Shown one piece after another: positions 26,333 through 34,423 of a stretch of 64,000 nt of DNA. The DNA comes from Bordetella parapertussis (lineage in GTDB: Bacteria > Pseudomonadota > Gammaproteobacteria > Burkholderiales > Burkholderiaceae_A), in the NCBI GenBank assembly GCA_945862985.1, contig CAMAZF010000005.1, forward strand, positions 37,459 through 101,458, written 5' to 3'. A model generated the notes under the pieces. It was not told the DNA's origin and did not search any database. It saw only the letters and a list, made by a program, of their open reading frames with translations. The stretch's first letter is position 1. Each line of letters opens with the position of its first letter. A program made the translations under genes and the position numbers.

Positions 26333-27118
26333 TTACCAGTAATTCTCGGTCGCGATCTGTCCAGGACGAGAGGGGCGATCGGTGTTAAATCCTTGTTTTT
26401 TTAGGGATTCTTTGCAGTCTTTGACCATCTCTGGGTTTCCACAAATCATGAACCGTGAATGGTCTAGTGACAGCTCGGCGCAGAGCCTCTGGGTGAGCGC
26501 GCCCGATTCAATCAGGCTGGGGATGCGGGTGGTGGGAAAGCTGCTGGTCTCCCGGGTGACCACTGGGAGGTAGGAGAGCTTGTGAGCCTCAGGACCCCAG
26601 AGCGGGTGGTCAGGCAGCCCTTCAATCTGATCTCGGTAGGCGAGTTCTTGTTGTGTACGCACGCTGTGCACCAGCAAGATTCGATCGAACTGAGACCATG
26701 TGTCGGGATCGGCCAGCATGGACATGAATGGCGCGATGCCCGTGCCAGAGCTCAGAAGCCAGAGATCGCCTCCTTTGGGGAATCGATCGCAGGTGAGATA
26801 GCCGTAGGCCTGCCGATCCAGCCAGAGGCTGTCGCCCACTCGCAGGTTCGCCAGGACCGTGGTGAATGCACCCTGGGGGACCACAATGGAATAGAACTCA
26901 AGCACGGCGTCATACGGGCCGGAGACCATGGAGTAAGCCCTCCAGACGCAACCGTCTGCAGAGGCATCGGGGTGGTTTGATGGCAACCCCAGTCGAGCGA
27001 ATTGACCGGCCTTGAAGCGGAAGTCTTGAGGGCGCTCGACCGTAAACGAAAAGAGATGGTCACTCCACTGTCGGAGCGACAGAATGCGAACCGACGTGGT
27101 TCGCTCGGACTCGCTCAC
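26333..27118 (-). CDS. fpr: Ferredoxin-NADP+ reductase
   Basis: 261 residues. The FAD-binding barrel has RAYSMVSGP (the RxYS motif), and the NADP domain has [15 protein letters not shown] and [10 protein letters not shown] near the end, finishing TENYW with the terminal aromatic residue. It moves electrons between NADPH and ferredoxin or flavodoxin. A GTG at 27118 overlaps the fdxA stop as GTGA and gives the standard length (about 258). An upstream GTG at 27157 would add a meaningless 13 residues overlapping fdxA. It is paired with its likely partner ferredoxin upstream. Confidence 0.93.
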   Translation of the reverse strand: MSESERTTSVRILSLRQWSDHLFSFTVERPQDFRFKAGQFARLGLPSNHPDASADGCVWRAYSMVSGPYDAVLEFYSIVVPQGAFTTVLANLRVGDSLWLDRQAYGYLTCDRFPKGGDLWLLSSGTGIAPFMSMLADPDTWSQFDRILLVHSVRTQQELAYRDQIEGLPDHPLWGPEAHKLSYLPVVTRETSSFPTTRIPSLIESGALTQRLCAELSLDHSRFMICGNPEMVKDCKESLKKQGFNTDRPSRPGQIATENYW

Positions 27119-27438
27119 CGCTCCAGGTATTGGAGCTTGTCCTTCACCTTCGCCCACTCGTCGGCGTCGGCAGCAGCGGGCTCAAGGCGCGTGATGCTGG
27201 GCCAGGAACCTGCCAGTTCAGCATTCAGTGCGATAAAGCGCTTCTGATCCGCAGGAACGTCTTCCTCTGCGTAAATGGCATTCACAGGGCACTCTGGAAT
27301 ACAGACCGCGCAGTCAATGCACTCATCGGGATCGATGACGAGAAAATTGGGGCCCTTTCGGAAACAGTCGACGGGACAGACGTCTACGCAGTCGGTGTAT
27401 CGGCACTTGATGCAGGATTCAGTAACGACGTGGGTCAT
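27115..27438 (-). CDS. fdxA: 7Fe ferredoxin FdxA
   Basis: 107 residues from [12 protein letters not shown] at 27438. Two cluster motifs, [18 protein letters not shown] and [16 protein letters not shown], are those of the [3Fe-4S][4Fe-4S] Azotobacter FdI-type family. The C-terminal extension of about 50 residues (ending KDKLQYLER) is also typical. It carries low-potential electrons and is cotranscribed with fpr (GTGA overlap). It is divergent from lutC with 53 bases between start codons. Confidence 0.95.
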   Translation of the reverse strand: MTHVVTESCIKCRYTDCVDVCPVDCFRKGPNFLVIDPDECIDCAVCIPECPVNAIYAEEDVPADQKRFIALNAELAGSWPSITRLEPAAADADEWAKVKDKLQYLER

Positions 27439-27491
27439 GATCTGGGCTTCTCGCCTCATAATGGCAACTTCACAATTTTAGCGGACCTTTG

Positions 27492-28184
27492 ATGGATCTC
27501 GCAGAAAAGTCACAGCGCAGTCGCGACAGAATCCTCTCGCGCATTCGAGCCTCTTTCGGGCGATCTGAGGGGCCTGGTGCAGCCGACCGTCGCCAGGCGG
27601 ACGCTTATCTGCAACGCCATGCGGTTGGTCCCAAGCCTCCCATCGCAGATGCGGACAAGATTCCCAGATTCGTGGCGCAGTCAGCCCGACTCTCCGCGAC
27701 CATCGATCGGGCTCAGCGTCTGGATCAGATTCCGGAGCTGGTGAGTCGCTACTGCGGTCATCATGGGCTCGCGCCCCGTGCTGTGGCCTGGCCGGCCTTC
27801 CGCGACCTCGATTGGTCATCGGCAGGCTTGCAGGTGGAGTTTCGAGCGCCGGTGCGTGACGAGCCTGTTCCCGACCTGATCGGGATTACCGGCTGTTTCG
27901 CAGCAGTGGCGGAGACGGGGACGCTCGCCATGCTCTCGGGGCCAGAGACGCCCGCCTCCATGACCCTGCTGCCAGAAACCCACATTGCGGTGGTCCCACA
28001 AGACCGTGTGTTTCATCACATGGAAGACGTATTCGAGCGGCTGCGAGCAGAGCGCGGGCTGATGCCACGTGCGCTGAATTTCATTTCTGGCCCCTCTCGA
28101 ACCGCCGATATCGAACAGACCCTCGTCTTGGGCGCCCACGGCCCCTATCGCGTGCATCTCATTCTTTTGGAATCTTCCCTATGA
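27492..28184 (+). CDS. LUD-domain protein, LutC-like
   Basis: 230 residues. The C-terminal LUD fold is recognisable from DLIGITGCFAAVAETGTLAMLSGPETPASMTLLPETHIAVV and the end SRTADIEQTLVLGAHGPYRVHLILL. In LutABC this subunit works with two Fe-S proteins in lactate oxidation. Here lutA and lutB are absent from the neighbourhood. It overlaps the following 2-hydroxyacid dehydrogenase by ATGA, which suggests a role with hydroxyacids, but this is inference. The ATG at 27492 is chosen over a TTG one codon earlier. Confidence 0.85.
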   Translation: MDLAEKSQRSRDRILSRIRASFGRSEGPGAADRRQADAYLQRHAVGPKPPIADADKIPRFVAQSARLSATIDRAQRLDQIPELVSRYCGHHGLAPRAVAWPAFRDLDWSSAGLQVEFRAPVRDEPVPDLIGITGCFAAVAETGTLAMLSGPETPASMTLLPETHIAVVPQDRVFHHMEDVFERLRAERGLMPRALNFISGPSRTADIEQTLVLGAHGPYRVHLILLESSL

Positions 28185-29134
28185 CCAAGCCCAAGCTCGT
28201 AGTGACCCGCCGTATCCGCCAGGAGATGATCGATGCCCTGGCAGAGCACTTCGAGGTGACCCACAACCAGGACACGGATACACCGACCACTCCCGATCGG
28301 ATGCGCGCGCTGCTTGCGTCCGCGGAGTATCTTTTCTGCACCGTGGCGGACTCGGTCCATGCGGACGTTCTTGCCGCTGCACCTCACCTCAAAATGATCG
28401 CCACGGGAGCGGTCGGTACGAACAACATTGACCTTTCTGTCTGCCGTGCCCGCGGCATTGCGGTCAGCAACACACCAGATGTCCTCACGGAGACCACTGC
28501 AGATTTCGCTTGGGCATTGCTCATGGCCACCGCTCGGCGGGTGTCTGAGTCAGAGCGTTATGTCCGTTCTGGAGCCTGGGATGGCTGGTCCTTCGATCAA
28601 TTCTCGGGTCGGGATGTCCACGGTGCACGGCTCGGGGTGCTTGGCATGGGGCGAATCGGAGGTGCGGTCGCCCGCCGTGGTGCGGGCTTTGGCATGTCCG
28701 TGATTTATCACAATCGAAAGCCAGCCCCCGACGCAGGTGCAGCCCAATGGGTCGATAAGCCGACGCTCATGCGAGAGAGCGACTTCCTGGTGATTGTGGT
28801 CCCCTACAGCGCGGAGACGCATCATTTGGTGGCTGGGCCAGATCTCGCGCTCATGAAGCCCACCGCCTGCCTGATCAATATTGCCCGTGGTGGTGTGGTC
28901 GACGATGCGGCCTTAGCGGATGCCCTAGAAACCCGGAAAATCTGGGCTGCGGGCCTGGACGTTTTTGAGGGAGAACCTCGACTCAACCCCCGTCTGTTGA
29001 AGCTTGAGCAGGCTGTCCTGACGCCACATATTGCAAGTTCGTCCATTCAAACCCGAGGACGAATGATGCAGCTGGCCGTGGACAACCTCATCGCGCATCT
29101 GCGAGGACTTGCCCTTCTGACTCCCGTGCACTAA
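28181..29134 (+). CDS. D-2-hydroxyacid dehydrogenase (glyoxylate/hydroxypyruvate reductase-like)
   Basis: 317 residues, D-isomer specific 2-hydroxyacid dehydrogenase family. The NAD(P)-binding GVLGMGRIGGAVARRG is at 153-168. The catalytic residues are R236 (INIARGGVVDD), E265 (GLDVFEGEP) and H283 (LTPHIASS). Such enzymes reduce glyoxylate, hydroxypyruvate or other 2-ketoacids. The spacing and sequence look like the glyoxylate reductase subfamily, but the exact substrate is open. It is coupled to lutC by a four-base overlap. Confidence 0.9.
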   Translation: MTKPKLVVTRRIRQEMIDALAEHFEVTHNQDTDTPTTPDRMRALLASAEYLFCTVADSVHADVLAAAPHLKMIATGAVGTNNIDLSVCRARGIAVSNTPDVLTETTADFAWALLMATARRVSESERYVRSGAWDGWSFDQFSGRDVHGARLGVLGMGRIGGAVARRGAGFGMSVIYHNRKPAPDAGAAQWVDKPTLMRESDFLVIVVPYSAETHHLVAGPDLALMKPTACLINIARGGVVDDAALADALETRKIWAAGLDVFEGEPRLNPRLLKLEQAVLTPHIASSSIQTRGRMMQLAVDNLIAHLRGLALLTPVH

Positions 29135-29209
29135 ACTTTCGGGTTCCTTGCTGCACCGGCTCACTTGAGATCGGGTGGCTTTTACCCTTAAGGACAGAGG
29201 AGAAGTTGC

Positions 29210-29608
29210 ATGACAGATGTCGTGGCCTTGCGCCATTACGAAGTGGTATTCATTGTTCACCCCGATCAGAGCGAGCAGGTTCCTGCCATGATCGAGAAAT
29301 ACACCGCCATGGTGACCGCTCAAGGCGGCAAGCTCCACCGTCTCGAAGATTGGGGCCGTCGCCAGCTGGCATACCCCATCGAGAAGATCGCCAAAGCCCA
29401 CTATGTTCTGATGAACATCGAATGCGGCCAAGGTGAGCTCGACGAGCTCGAGAACGCCTTCCGATTCAACGATGCGGTGCTGCGCCACCTGGTCGTCAAA
29501 ATGAAGAAGGCCGAGACGGGTCCGTCCCCGATGCTTAAGGTCATTCAGCGCGAAGAAGCGCGCAAGACCGTGACGGCAACGACAGGCTCGGAGATGGCCG
29601 CCGCCTAA
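29210..29608 (+). CDS. rpsF: Ribosomal protein bS6
   Basis: 132 residues, first gene of the rpsF-priB-rpsR-rplI-dnaB run. Family motifs are [18 protein letters not shown] and [27 protein letters not shown]6 binds S18 in the central domain of the 30S subunit. The extension after residue 100 is Lys/Glu/Thr-rich and longer than in E. coli mature S6 before tail processing. The 75-base gap upstream holds GGAG ahead of the ATG. A short CACC/GGTG pairing around 29154-29177 could belong to an S6:S18 leader, but the fit is weak. Confidence 0.96.
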   Translation: MTDVVALRHYEVVFIVHPDQSEQVPAMIEKYTAMVTAQGGKLHRLEDWGRRQLAYPIEKIAKAHYVLMNIECGQGELDELENAFRFNDAVLRHLVVKMKKAETGPSPMLKVIQREEARKTVTATTGSEMAAA

Positions 29609-29631
29609 GGCCGGTTGCGGATCGTTGCGCT

Positions 29632-29985
29632 GTGAATGAGATGCCTGGAAACGGCGTCAGCCTTCGCGGCCAGCTTGTTCAACACGAGCCGATCCGAACC
29701 AGCCCCACCGGGGTTCCCGTTCTCGAATGCACGATATGGCACGAAGCAGAAGTCGTAGAAGCGGCGGCAGCACGCAGGCTTGCCTTCGCCTGTCCCGCTC
29801 GTGCATTGGGTCCAGTCGCTCAAAGGCTCTCACTCGAGTCGCCGGAGCAGTGGCTGTTGATCAAGGGATTTGTGGCCCCTCGGCGCGGAGCCTTTTCAAC
29901 CAAGGACGCAATGAACGGGCGGTTTACGCCCGGCCTCATTTTTCACATCACTGAATACGAATTGGAGAAAGACCATGGCATTTAA
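29632..29985 (+). CDS. priB: Primosomal replication protein N (PriB)
   Basis: 117 residues in a single OB fold. N-terminal [36 protein letters not shown] is the PriB signature, and [11 protein letters not shown] ends the barrel. PriB binds single-stranded DNA and helps PriA reload DnaB at stalled forks. The loop between strands (around residues 45-90) is longer than in E. coli. The start is either GTG 29632 or ATG 29641. It overlaps rpsR by 11 bases. PriB between S6 and S18 is a beta/gamma hallmark. Confidence 0.9.
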   Translation: MNEMPGNGVSLRGQLVQHEPIRTSPTGVPVLECTIWHEAEVVEAAAARRLAFACPARALGPVAQRLSLESPEQWLLIKGFVAPRRGAFSTKDAMNGRFTPGLIFHITEYELEKDHGI

Positions 29986-30250
29986 CAAAAAACCCATAGA
30001 CAAGAAACGTCCCAAGCGCAATACGCAGAGCGCGCTCTTCAAGCGTAAGCGCGTCTGTCGCTTCACCGCTGAGGGTGTGGAGCAGATCGACTACAAAGAC
30101 ATCGACACGCTCAAGGACTTTGTGACCGAGACGGGAAAGATCATTCCCGCACGGATCACCGGCACCAGCGCGAAATACCAGCGACAGCTCACGACCGCCA
30201 TCAAGCGTGCCCGGTTTCTGTCGCTCATCGCATTTACCGATAACCACTAA
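29975..30250 (+). CDS. rpsR: Ribosomal protein bS18
   Basis: 91 residues. The core [59 protein letters not shown] is highly conserved among S18 proteins. The basic N-terminus ([11 protein letters not shown]) is normal. It forms a pair with S6 on the 30S platform. The ATG lies inside the priB tail, with GGAG a few bases upstream. Confidence 0.97.
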   Translation: MAFNKKPIDKKRPKRNTQSALFKRKRVCRFTAEGVEQIDYKDIDTLKDFVTETGKIIPARITGTSAKYQRQLTTAIKRARFLSLIAFTDNH

Positions 30251-30265
30251 GCAAGAGGTCACCCC

Positions 30266-30718
30266 ATGCAAGTCATTCTGTTGGAAAAAATCAGCAATCT
30301 GGGCACCCTCGGCGAAGTGGTTCGCGTGAAAGACGGTTACGCCCGTAACTTCCTCATTCCCCAGGGCATGGCCCGTCGCGCAACCACGTCAGCGATTGCC
30401 GAGTTCGAAGCCAAGCGCGTCGAGATTGAAAAGGCCGCCTCCGAGCGCCTCGCTGCTGCTCAGGCCTTGGGCTCAAAGATTGACGGAATCGTCGTCGAAG
30501 TGCACCAGAAGGCCGGTGTGGATGGTCGCTTGTTCGGTTCAGTCACGAACTTCGACATCGCTGAGGCCCTCGGCAAGGCTGGCCATAGCATTGCCAAGGC
30601 TCAGGTGCGTTTGCCCAACGGCCCCCTGAAGACGGTCGGTGATTTTTCCGTCGAGATCGCACCGCACACCGATGTGGTGGTGACGGTGACCGTTCGCGTA
30701 ATCGGAGAGGCTGCCTAA
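30266..30718 (+). CDS. rplI: Ribosomal protein bL9
   Basis: 150 residues. The N-terminal signature [19 protein letters not shown] and [16 protein letters not shown] is unmistakable. A long connecting helix and the C-terminal domain ending [18 protein letters not shown] follow. L9 sits at the base of the L1 stalk and helps hold reading frame. It follows rpsR by 15 bases and precedes dnaB by 29. Confidence 0.97.
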   Translation: MQVILLEKISNLGTLGEVVRVKDGYARNFLIPQGMARRATTSAIAEFEAKRVEIEKAASERLAAAQALGSKIDGIVVEVHQKAGVDGRLFGSVTNFDIAEALGKAGHSIAKAQVRLPNGPLKTVGDFSVEIAPHTDVVVTVTVRVIGEAA

Positions 30719-30747
30719 GGTTCGGGGCCAGAGGAAGGAGTCGCGTC

Positions 30748-32133
30748 TTGGCAGACGACAGCATTCAGGCGCTGCGACTCCCTCCTCATTCGATCGAGGC
30801 TGAGGCTGCCGTACTGGGCGGCCTGCTCATCGACAACACCGCATGGGATCGGGTCGGAGACATTCTTCGCCCGAACGATTTCTACCGCGCTGAACATCGA
30901 CTCATCTTTGAGTCCATCACCCGTCTCATCGACCAGGCGAGACCAGCCGACGTCGTCACGGTCTTTGAAGCGCTCCAGTCAGTGGGTCAGGCCGACCCTG
31001 CTGGGGGTCTGCCCTATCTCAATGCGCTGGCAACCGAAACTCCCTCCGCCGCGAATATCCGGCGATACGGAGAGATTGTCCGAGATCGTGCGGTCCTGAG
31101 GCAGCTCATCTCGGTCAGCGATGAGATTGCAACGACCGCCCTCAACCCTGAAGGTCGTGAGACGCGTCAGATTCTCGACGAGGCCGAGTCCAAGATCTTC
31201 CATATTGGGGAGGAGGGTGCCCGTGGCTCGAACAGCATCATTCCTTTCGATCAGATCATCAAGAAGGTGGTCAAGCAGGTCGATGAACTGGCGCGCAACC
31301 CCAATCCATCTGATGTCACAGGCGTGCCCTCTGGGTTTATCGATCTCGATCAGAAGACCGCCGGAATGCATGCGGGCGACCTGATCATCGTGGCCGGGCG
31401 CCCCTCCATGGGAAAGACCTCATTCGCCCTCAACATCGGTGAGCATGTGGCAGTCGACCAAGGGCTTCCGATCGCCGTCTTCAGTATGGAAATGGGCGCA
31501 GAGCAGCTGGCTTTGCGCATGCTCTGTTCCGTCGGTCGAATTGATGCGCAACGTATTCGCACGGGTCGTCTGCATGAGGAGGACTGGGACCGAATGACCC
31601 ATGCGGTTCAGCGCATGACAGGCGTTCAGGTCCATATCGATGAGACGCCGGGCCTCAATCCTCTCGAGCTTCGCTCTCGCGCGCGTCGGCTTCATCGTCA
31701 GTCCGGTGGTTTGGGCCTCATCATCGTGGATTACATTCAGCTGATGAGTGGGACCAGCAGCAACGAGAACCGCACCACCGAAATCTCTGAAATCACCCGA
31801 TCCCTCAAGGGGCTGGCCAAGGAGTTGGGCTGTCCCGTGATTGCCCTGTCCCAGCTGAATCGAACGGTTGAGCAGCGAACGGACAAGCGGCCGGTGATGA
31901 GCGACCTGCGTGAATCGGGTGCCATTGAGCAGGATGCGGACGTCATCCTCTTCATTTATCGAGATGAGGTCTACCGGCCAGATTCCCCGGACAAGGGGGT
32001 TGCTGAAATCATCATCGGGAAACAACGGAATGGACCCATCGGAACAGTCCGGCTAACCTTTCTCGGTCAGTTCACCAAATTCGACAATCACGCGCCCCCC
32101 CCGCCCTCGGGCTATGGAGACGCGCCTTTTTAG
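30748..32133 (+). CDS. dnaB: Replicative DNA helicase DnaB
   Basis: 461 residues, normal length without an intein. The N-terminal domain begins LRLPPHSIEAEAAVLGGLLID. The RecA-like ATPase has Walker A GRPSMGKTSFALN and Walker B LGLIIVDYIQLMSG, then ALSQLNRTVEQRTDKRPVMSDLRESGAIEQDAD. Translation begins at a TTG (30748) seven bases after GGAAGGAG; no ATG or GTG lies near the conserved N-terminus, so TTG is required. Poor initiation may keep helicase levels below those of the ribosomal proteins encoded upstream. Confidence 0.96.
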   Translation: MADDSIQALRLPPHSIEAEAAVLGGLLIDNTAWDRVGDILRPNDFYRAEHRLIFESITRLIDQARPADVVTVFEALQSVGQADPAGGLPYLNALATETPSAANIRRYGEIVRDRAVLRQLISVSDEIATTALNPEGRETRQILDEAESKIFHIGEEGARGSNSIIPFDQIIKKVVKQVDELARNPNPSDVTGVPSGFIDLDQKTAGMHAGDLIIVAGRPSMGKTSFALNIGEHVAVDQGLPIAVFSMEMGAEQLALRMLCSVGRIDAQRIRTGRLHEEDWDRMTHAVQRMTGVQVHIDETPGLNPLELRSRARRLHRQSGGLGLIIVDYIQLMSGTSSNENRTTEISEITRSLKGLAKELGCPVIALSQLNRTVEQRTDKRPVMSDLRESGAIEQDADVILFIYRDEVYRPDSPDKGVAEIIIGKQRNGPIGTVRLTFLGQFTKFDNHAPPPPSGYGDAPF

Positions 32134-32147
32134 ACTGAAGGAGTTCT

Positions 32148-32840
32148 ATGCTGCCGTTGCCCCAGGTTCACCCTGTTTCCATCCCCATCCACAACGACAG
32201 CCAACGATTCCCGGTGCGTCGTGTGTACTGCGTGGGACGTAACTATGCGGATCACGCCATCGAAATGGGAGACACCGGACGTGAGCCGCCCTTCTTTTTT
32301 CTGAAGCCCTCTGATGCCCTTTTCCCAGTGCCTGCCGGACAGACCACGGACTGGCCGTATCCCATGGCCACTGACGACTGTCATCATGAGGTTGAGCTGG
32401 TGGTGGCCTTGGCCTGCGGCGGCAAGAACCTCACCCCCCGCGATGCAGCTGCCTGCATCTGGGGCTATGCCCTCGGACTCGACATGACCCGACGCGATCG
32501 CCAGGCCGAGATGAAGAAGGCCGGAAAACCATGGGAAATTGGCAAGGCTTTTGACCAAGGGGCCCCGATCGGTCCGCTGGTCCCGGTGGGTGATCGTGGC
32601 CTGCTCACGGCTGGAGCCATCTCGCTCTCCGTCAATGGCGCTTCTCGACAGGCTGGCAATCTCTCTCAGCTCATTTGGCCGCTGGCTGAGATGATGGCGG
32701 AGCTCTCCAAGGCCTGGTCGCTGGAGGCTGGCGATCTGATTTACACCGGAACGCCTGCGGGCGTGGGTCCGGTCAAGCGCGGTGACCTGGTAGAGGCCCA
32801 GTTTGATGGCCTGCCTGCATTGTCCATTCGGGTCGTATAG
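32148..32840 (+). CDS. Fumarylacetoacetase-family hydrolase, probably fumarylpyruvate hydrolase
   Basis: 230 residues. RVYCVGRNYADHAIEMG and FFFLKPSDALFP open the fold. The metal site is built around HHEVELVVALA. GYALGLDMTRRDRQAEMKKAGKPWEIGKAFDQGAPIG and LIYTGTPAGVGPVKRGD complete the small single-domain version. Such enzymes hydrolyse fumarylpyruvate (gentisate route) or similar beta-diketoacids. With a zeta-class GST isomerase 14 bases downstream it looks like a NagK-NagL-type pair, but the ring-cleaving dioxygenase is not in the window. Confidence 0.88.
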   Translation: MLPLPQVHPVSIPIHNDSQRFPVRRVYCVGRNYADHAIEMGDTGREPPFFFLKPSDALFPVPAGQTTDWPYPMATDDCHHEVELVVALACGGKNLTPRDAAACIWGYALGLDMTRRDRQAEMKKAGKPWEIGKAFDQGAPIGPLVPVGDRGLLTAGAISLSVNGASRQAGNLSQLIWPLAEMMAELSKAWSLEAGDLIYTGTPAGVGPVKRGDLVEAQFDGLPALSIRVV

Positions 32841-32854
32841 CGCACGCCAAGCCG

Positions 32855-33535
32855 ATGGACGTGCGCCTCCACAGTTTCTGGCGGTCGTCAGCCGCCTATC
32901 GGGTTCGACTCGGGCTCGCCCTCAAAGCGATCCCGTTCACCTTGCTTCCTGTTCACCTGCGAAAGGGTGAGCATCAGGCCTCGGCCTATCAGGCGCTGAC
33001 GCCAGAAGGACTGGTCCCCGTTCTCGAAATGGACGGACTGGCACTCACACAGTCATTGGCCATTCTGGAGTACCTAGAGGATCGGTTCCCTCAGCCCGCT
33101 CTGTTGCCGAGCGATGCCGCTGGTCGAGCGCGAGTGAGGGCGTTGGCCTTGTTGATCGCCTGTGAGATTCATCCACTCAACAACCTGCGCGTGCTGAAGT
33201 ACTTAAGCGGGGAGTTGGGTCTCTCTCAGACTGCACGAGACGACTGGTACGCACACTGGGTTCGCGATGGGCTTGCAGCCTTTGAGCGGCAGTTAGCGCG
33301 TGGTGGTTCGGGAACCTTCTGTCATGGAGATCAGCCGAGTCTGGCGGACTGTGTGCTCATGCCACAGGTTTTTAACGCGAGAATTTCTGGTGTTTCGCTT
33401 GAGGGACTTGATCGCATCTTAGAGATCGAGTCCCGACTGCTTCAAATGCCCTGGGTCCGTGCGGCCTATCCGTTTAGCCAGCCCGATGCAGAGGGAGAGC
33501 CTGGTGCTCTGTCCCTGCCGCCAGTGACACCTTAA
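32855..33535 (+). CDS. Zeta-class GST, maleylacetoacetate/maleylpyruvate isomerase
   Basis: 226 residues. The glutathione-binding signature SSAAYRVRLGLALK near the N-terminus, with NPQ-like EGLVPVLEMDG and QSLAILEYLEDRFP, marks the zeta class. The all-alpha C-terminal domain has EIHPLNNLRVLKYL. It isomerises the cis to the trans double bond of maleylacetoacetate or maleylpyruvate with glutathione. It is paired with the hydrolase just upstream, which would act on the product. Which of the two substrates is used cannot be decided here. Confidence 0.9.
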   Translation: MDVRLHSFWRSSAAYRVRLGLALKAIPFTLLPVHLRKGEHQASAYQALTPEGLVPVLEMDGLALTQSLAILEYLEDRFPQPALLPSDAAGRARVRALALLIACEIHPLNNLRVLKYLSGELGLSQTARDDWYAHWVRDGLAAFERQLARGGSGTFCHGDQPSLADCVLMPQVFNARISGVSLEGLDRILEIESRLLQMPWVRAAYPFSQPDAEGEPGALSLPPVTP

Positions 33536-33544
33536 CTGGCTGCC

Positions 33545-34405
33545 TTAAGCCGGCCCGGTCGCAATGGGCCGCTTGGGATTGGAGCACCACTCGCTCCAAG
33601 ACCCTGGATAGAGCGCACTTCCCGGAAGTCCGGCAGCTTCCATGGCCACCAGGTTGTGACATGCACTGATGCCTGACCCACAGCTGTGCACGATGGCGCT
33701 GGGGTCTTGCCCTTGGAGCAGCGCCTCAAATTCCTCTCTCAAGACAGAGGGGAGCTTAAACCGACCGTCGGGCTGGAGATTTTCCGTGTAGGGCCGATTG
33801 ATGGCGCCCGGGATATGTCCCGCGACTGGGTCGAGGGGCTCTTCGTCCCCGCGAAATCGTTCGGGAGATCGTGCGTCGAGTAAGACTGCAATGTCGGGCA
33901 ATGCACCGGATTGGACCCAGCTCTCGACCATCTCCACACTCCATCTCGGGCAAAGGGTGGGACGTGGGGTCATTCGCCCAGATCGAGCTTTCTTGAAATC
34001 GTCCGTCTGGAGCTGGCCGCCTTCTGCGACCCAAGCCTGTAGCCCTCCGTCGAGAATAGCCACCTTGAGGTGTCCGACGTGACGGGCGAGCCACCAAAAC
34101 CTTGAGGCATACACTCCGCCCGAGGCATCGTAGGCGACCAACAGCGTGTCCTCGCGCGCGCCAAGCTCAGCGAGCCGGTCGCAGAAGTGATGGGGATTGG
34201 GCAGAGGATGGCGACCACCCTCGGGGCCCTCATGCTCATCATCGGCGAGGTCTTGTGCCACGGAGAGGAAAGCCGCTTGAGGAAGGTGGCCTGCAGCATA
34301 TGCTCGGAGCCCAGCAAAGGGATCCTGGAGGCTGTGCTGGACATCGATCACCAGAACGTCGTCGGGTATGTTGACCAGTTGCTGGGGGGTGATCAGTGGG
34401 GTCAT
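33545..34405 (-). CDS. Sulfurtransferase, thiosulfate/3-mercaptopyruvate type
   Basis: 286 residues in two rhodanese domains. The second carries the active cysteine C242 in SCGSGISACHN; the first (residues 10-130) is inactive and structural. CGSGxxA loops are typical of 3-mercaptopyruvate sulfurtransferases, while classical rhodanese has CRKGVT. The enzyme moves sulfane sulfur to thiols or cyanide. It lies downstream of the Rieske gene by 18 bases on the same strand and converges with the GST gene, nine bases apart. Confidence 0.9.
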   Translation of the reverse strand: MTPLITPQQLVNIPDDVLVIDVQHSLQDPFAGLRAYAAGHLPQAAFLSVAQDLADDEHEGPEGGRHPLPNPHHFCDRLAELGAREDTLLVAYDASGGVYASRFWWLARHVGHLKVAILDGGLQAWVAEGGQLQTDDFKKARSGRMTPRPTLCPRWSVEMVESWVQSGALPDIAVLLDARSPERFRGDEEPLDPVAGHIPGAINRPYTENLQPDGRFKLPSVLREEFEALLQGQDPSAIVHSCGSGISACHNLVAMEAAGLPGSALYPGSWSEWCSNPKRPIATGPA

Positions 34406-34423
34406 GGCAACAAAGGCTTTCGT

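Noticed and set aside
27118..27157. Longer fpr start at the upstream GTG.
   Set aside because: It would overlap fdxA by 43 bases and add non-conserved residues; the GTGA overlap at 27115-27118 gives the standard length.
30748..32133. Intein or split in dnaB.
   Set aside because: The protein is of normal length and continuous through Walker A and B.
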